Below are positions 37,840 to 41,220 of a DNA stretch of 41,220 nucleotides, piece by piece. The DNA is from Nanobdellota archaeon. Its GTDB lineage: Archaea > Nanobdellota > Nanobdellia > Woesearchaeales > CG1-02-33-12. How positions within the stretch are numbered: position 1 is the stretch's first letter; each line of letters begins with the position of its first letter. Where the stretch lies: contig JAHJQG010000036.1 in assembly GCA_018819345.1 (NCBI GenBank), forward strand, positions 1 through 41,220. The letters are read 5' to 3'. Under the pieces are notes generated by a model. The model worked only from the letters and a program-made list of their open reading frames with translations. It had not been told where the DNA came from and searched no databases. A program made the translations under genes and the position numbers.

Positions 37840-39114
37840 TCACGAATAAAAATAAGGAGTTATAGTCATATCTTTACTTGTACATCTCCGTTTTCCTGTT
37901 TTAATATAATGAAGAGGACACCCACCATAACATACTGGTAAATAATAACACTTCCGGCATTTTTCATCCTTGAAAGGATTTGATTTTTGATACCACCTTG
38001 CTATATGCATCGAATTTAGTTGCATATTGCCTGTTTTATCAATATAGCCAATATCCGCTGTTTCTGTCGACTCGTTTATACATTTCCATATTTTTAAATC
38101 AGGGGTAACATAAAAAAAATTAATTCCTCCATCTGATTCACAATATTGCAGATAATAAGCACTTTTAAGTATACTAAATCCATACTTATCTGCTTCATCA
38201 TAAAATTTTTTTAAATCAAAAATTGTATTACTATTAGATACATTGAAATGGCTAGTTGAATAGATTGGCCTAAAATATATATTTATTTTTTTTCTCTCGT
38301 CTTTATCAAACAAATTAAAAATCGACTTAACATCATCAAGACTTTGATTTAATAAATTTACTCGTAGTATAAACTGAATATTTGATTTTATTTTAATAGC
38401 ATATCGTACTGCTGTTGTAAAATTATTGACAATTGTGTCAAAGGTTTCACCATTATTATGTAATACACGAAGTTTATTGTGGGTTTCTTTACGACTGTCT
38501 AATGTAACTTGAATTGAAACACAATTATACTTTAATAATGCACTAACCATATCTTTATCTAATAAGAATCCATTTGTTACAATACTAGTACTTAACTCAT
38601 AACCATATTTTTTACTTTGTATTAATAGGTAATCTAGATAAGAAAAAATTTCATCTTTTTTTAAAAGAGGTTCTCCACCAAATAAACTAATATGTACTCT
38701 TTTTTTATTACAAAAATTTTTATTAGCAAACTTCTTTAAAACATCAAAATAGTTTTTAACTTCATTATTTTCTTTTCCGGGTCCTGCCTCAAAACAATAG
38801 GGACATTTAAAATTACATCGTAATGTTGGTACTAATGCAACAGTAATTTTATCTGTTTGGAAATAATTTGCATTATATAAGTATTCAAGAATTTCAATTT
38901 CATTGATATTATCTGATAAAATAAAACCATTTTTTATCAATATATCTTGGTATTTCTTATTTTTTCCTGTACATGGATCTTTTTTTCTTAATATAGCCTT
39001 TACTTTTCCTAACTCAGCTTTTTTGACCTTAATAGACGCCCTGCTAAATGAATTAAATAAAAAAATAGAATCTTTTTCCAAAAAAAAATTATTATACAGG
39101 CTGGCCTTATACAT
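37840..39114 (-). CDS. Radical SAM/SPASM peptide maturase
   Basis: TLRCNFKCPYCFE (CxxxCxxC), SLFGGEPLL, SIVTNGFLL, and C-terminal CRKCYYLPVCYGGCPLHY...RRC SPASM cluster motif. Confidence 0.93.
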   Translation of the reverse strand: MYKASLYNNFFLEKDSIFLFNSFSRASIKVKKAELGKVKAILRKKDPCTGKNKKYQDILIKNGFILSDNINEIEILEYLYNANYFQTDKITVALVPTLRCNFKCPYCFEAGPGKENNEVKNYFDVLKKFANKNFCNKKRVHISLFGGEPLLKKDEIFSYLDYLLIQSKKYGYELSTSIVTNGFLLDKDMVSALLKYNCVSIQVTLDSRKETHNKLRVLHNNGETFDTIVNNFTTAVRYAIKIKSNIQFILRVNLLNQSLDDVKSIFNLFDKDERKKINIYFRPIYSTSHFNVSNSNTIFDLKKFYDEADKYGFSILKSAYYLQYCESDGGINFFYVTPDLKIWKCINESTETADIGYIDKTGNMQLNSMHIARWYQKSNPFKDEKCRKCYYLPVCYGGCPLHYIKTGKRRCTSKDMTITPYFYS

Positions 39115-39154
39115 ACTTCTCTCTCAATAATTTCCTTATATTCTTGATGGCAAA

Positions 39155-39193
39155 GTTGAAGTGAGTGAAAACTCACGCTTCCGCGTACTCAAC
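39155..39193 (-). promoter_or_regulatory. Structured intergenic element between putative precursor and maturase
   Basis: GTTGA(39155-39159)/TCAAC(39189-39193) enclosing GTGAGT-GAAA-ACTCAC (39161-39176) and CGC-TTCC-GCG. Confidence 0.55.
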
Positions 39194-39218
39194 ACTACAT
39201 ACAAAGAGATTAAGAGTT

Positions 39219-39461
39219 TCAGTTACAAGAACCGTTTCCTGTACAGCCACAGGCGTCAAGCCCTAATCTTCGTGTTGGTGTAAGTTCAATTGTATCTGGT
39301 TTAACCACTGCTTCATTAATTACCTTCATAATTTCTTCCGGTTTCGTTTGTTCTGCGTATATTTGATCACCTGTATACACATCTTGTGTCTGGTATGCTC
39401 TGTCTTCTTTTTCCTTTCCTGGAACAGAACTTAACTTTTGTTCTAATGCTTGGCTTACCAT
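39219..39461 (-). CDS. Putative RiPP precursor peptide (80 aa)
   Basis: Charged leader followed by Cys-containing C-terminus ...LTPTRRLGLDACGCTGNGSCN; AGGGGGT SD; directly upstream of rSAM/SPASM gene. Confidence 0.75.
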   Translation of the reverse strand: MVSQALEQKLSSVPGKEKEDRAYQTQDVYTGDQIYAEQTKPEEIMKVINEAVVKPDTIELTPTRRLGLDACGCTGNGSCN

Positions 39462-39520
39462 TTTATTTTACCCCCTATTTTTTCAGTTTAGTAATTAATA
39501 TTATACTAATAAACATTGAA

Positions 39521-39536
39521 ATATATAAACTTTGTG
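39521..39536 (-). promoter_or_regulatory. Archaeal BRE/TATA-like promoter for the precursor gene
   Basis: Minus strand reads CACAAAGTTTATATAT, about 60-75 nt before the precursor ATG. Confidence 0.5.
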
Positions 39537-39599
39537 TTGATTTTTCCGGATGATTTCCAAAACAATGATTTCTAATGGTTTTCTCATCCCTTTTCACAA

Positions 39600-39757
39600 T
39601 CGCTTTGAAAGTCCTGTCTTTTAACAGAATCTTCCCTTATTCTAGAGAGTTTATTGTTTATATCCTGAACAAAATGCTCTTTTTTTTGGTCAGGTTAATT
39701 ATATCCTTTTTTACTGCAGAAAAAGAGATAGTTAAATGTCAATAGGGCTTTTTATTT
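39600..39757. repeat. Junction repeat copy B: decayed coiled-coil gene 5' fragment fused to xerA 3' end
   Basis: 39600-39726 is about 90% identical by eye to 37108-37235, with a 1-nt deletion; 39727-39757 matches 37344-37374; 108 bp of copy A are missing. Confidence 0.88.
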
Positions 39758-40550
39758 TTTCCATGGCTGTTTTTGATACATGGGTGTATACCTGGGTTGT
39801 CTCAAGCCTTGAGTGGCCCAAAAGCCTTTGTATATACCTTATGTCAATGCCATGCTCAAGAAGATGTGTTGCAAAGCTGTGCCTCAGGCTGTGAGGTGTT
39901 ACTTTCTTTTTTATGCCTGCTTTTTCAGCTGCTTTTTTGACAATAAGCTCTACTGCCCTTAATGAGTATTTATTGTTCCTGTTTGTCTTGAAGATAATAT
40001 CTTTTTTCTCAATATCTAATGTTTTTAGGTTTTTCTTTAATTTTGGCGAGAGCATTACTATCCTGTCTTTGTTTCCCTTTGCAAGCTTTATATGGATTAT
40101 GTTCCTGTTAAAATCAATATCTTTCCATCTTAAATTAATTATCTCGCTTGCCCTCATCCCAGAAGCATACATCAGCAGCATAATTGTCCTGTGGCCGAAG
40201 TTCTTAGTGCAGATAATCATATTTTCAATTTCTTTTCTTGAAAGGATTACAGGGAGCTTTTTGTCCCTTTTCAGGTTTGGTGTTTTTTCAATAATCCTGT
40301 TTATTGATTTATCCTGTTTTGCCTTAATGGCCAGATAAAACTTGATTGCAAAACCAGCAACCCTTACTGTTTCCTTGCTTTTTCCCTTATCAATAAGATT
40401 CAGCAGGAATTCCCTTGGACCAAGGCCTGATTCAATAAACTTGCCAACATGAAACATGTAAGCGCTTATTGTCTTTTTAGAATAGCCTTTAAGCTTAAGC
40501 TCATCTAGCAATAATTCTTTCCAGTTAGCATCATACAGGGCCCTGTTCAT
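39732..40550 (-). CDS. xerA: XerA-type tyrosine recombinase
   Basis: MLLMYASGMRASEIINLRWKDID; HSLRHSFATHLLEHGIDIRYIQRLLGHSRLETTQVYTHVS. Confidence 0.95.
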   Translation of the reverse strand: MNRALYDANWKELLLDELKLKGYSKKTISAYMFHVGKFIESGLGPREFLLNLIDKGKSKETVRVAGFAIKFYLAIKAKQDKSINRIIEKTPNLKRDKKLPVILSRKEIENMIICTKNFGHRTIMLLMYASGMRASEIINLRWKDIDFNRNIIHIKLAKGNKDRIVMLSPKLKKNLKTLDIEKKDIIFKTNRNNKYSLRAVELIVKKAAEKAGIKKKVTPHSLRHSFATHLLEHGIDIRYIQRLLGHSRLETTQVYTHVSKTAMEKIKSPIDI

Positions 40551-40656
40551 CGTAAAGAGGCCCCATCCTTCCTAACTTATAAACTTTTACCTCTTTTTTT
40601 CGGATTATTCCTCCTTAAACCGCAAAATAACCCTGTTTAATAGGTGTTAAAAGAAA

Positions 40657-41036
40657 TTTTTTGCCTCTTTTTGAAATAAAATATAGTCTGCTTCGCAGAG
40701 ATTTTATCAGGCAAAAAAACTCTCGATGAGCCTCTTCACTCCGTGATGAGTCTCTTCGAGCCTGAACAAGTTCAGGTCTCTTAACAAGAATTAAGATGTG
40801 AATTTATTATTTGCTCACGCAAATTTTTGCTTCGCAAAACCATAAATTCCCCCAAATTTCTCCATTTAATGTTCATCCATTGCTACGCAATACCCTAACC
40901 TGAGGGTTGCCTCCACCCATGAACTTAAATTCCAAAACTTCTCTTAATTCTTCAGTTAGTTTCAATAAAATTTGAGTTCTTTTTTTTAAAATGGGGGTCT
41001 GAGGTGCTTCGCACATATAGCCTCGACTTCGTCGAG
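40657..41036. repeat. Array of nested mini-hairpins (mostly TTC/TAC/TCC-looped)
   Basis: E.g. TCTGC-TTC-GCAGA (40687-40699), CCTGAAC-AA-GTTCAGG (40761-40776), ATTTGC-TCAC-GCAAAT (40809-40824), TTTTGC-TTC-GCAAAA (40825-40839), ATTGC-TAC-GCAAT (40879-40891), GTGC-TTC-GCAC (41004-41014), CTCGAC-TTC-GTCGAG (41022-41036). Confidence 0.85.
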
Positions 41037-41093
41037 AGATTTATTTTTTAAGAGGGGCTAATCTCTTTGATGTTTTTTTATTGGGCTGGGCAC

Positions 41094-41219
41094 TTATTTG
41101 TTTTCAAATAATTCCAATTGGGCCTTATTTGGTTCTATATCTAAAACTGAACAATAAATTTTCATTCCTATTTTCTTACCTAATGTATCTATAATTAAAT
41201 CTAATGAACTATTGGTAAT
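41094..41219 (-). CDS. C-terminal part of an unknown protein running off the window
   Basis: Open minus frame ITNSSLDLIIDTLGKKIGMKIYCSVLDIEPNKAQLELFENK*. Confidence 0.45.
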   Translation of the reverse strand: MTNSSLDLIIDTLGKKIGMKIYCSVLDIEPNKAQLELFENK

Positions 41220-41220
41220 A

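Noticed and set aside
39732-40550. XerA gene as proof that the flanking module is an active integrative element
   Set aside because: XerA is also the normal archaeal chromosome-dimer resolvase; its proximity alone does not show mobility. Only the flanking junction duplication supports insertion.
1-41220. CRISPR array or Cas genes
   Set aside because: No regularly spaced direct repeats and no Cas motifs seen; the hairpin array at 40.66-41.04 kb has neither constant repeats nor unique spacers.
1-41220. Genome-wide TAG recoding (pyrrolysine) suggested by the 8863-8958 tail
   Set aside because: Several genes terminate normally at TAG, including one followed immediately by a GGAGG SD and the tfs start (35584-35600).
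1-41220. tRNA or rRNA genes
   Set aside because: No cloverleaf/CCA-like or rRNA-like segments recognised in intergenic regions; a tRNAscan/Infernal run would be needed for certainty.

Overview
The window is AT-rich archaeal DNA. RadA, an RPA-like ssDNA-binding protein, NMD3, TFS, an archaeal CCA-adding enzyme, XerA, class III signal-peptide pilins and AT-rich TATA promoters suggest a DPANN/nanoarchaeal-type genome (the lineage is inferred). Left to right it contains: (i) a secreted-protein operon with a PrcB-like lipoprotein and a subtilisin that carries a nested CUB-like domain; (ii) radA/RPA DNA-metabolism genes; (iii) a long minus-strand cluster (about 8.9-14.9 kb) of small single-TM pilin-like proteins, one fused to a degenerate Amidase_3-like domain; (iv) MEMO, type IV pilins, and a plus-strand pilus/secretion locus (minor pilins, VirB11/FlaI-type ATPase, two TadC/FlaJ-type proteins) interrupted by an MNT/HEPN pair; (v) CCA-adding enzyme, a Cys-rich DNRLRE-like surface protein, lipid/phosphatase genes, NMD3, signal peptidase, TFS; (vi) a compact radical-SAM/SPASM peptide-modification (RiPP-like) cassette at 37.5-39.5 kb, with an 80-aa putative precursor ending ...LDACGCTGNGSCN. 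A duplicated coiled-coil-gene/xerA junction flanks this cassette. (vii) xerA followed by a noncoding array of nested mini-hairpins. The RiPP-like cassette with its flanking duplication is the best candidate for an undescribed system. Everything here was read by eye from the sequence; no searches were run.
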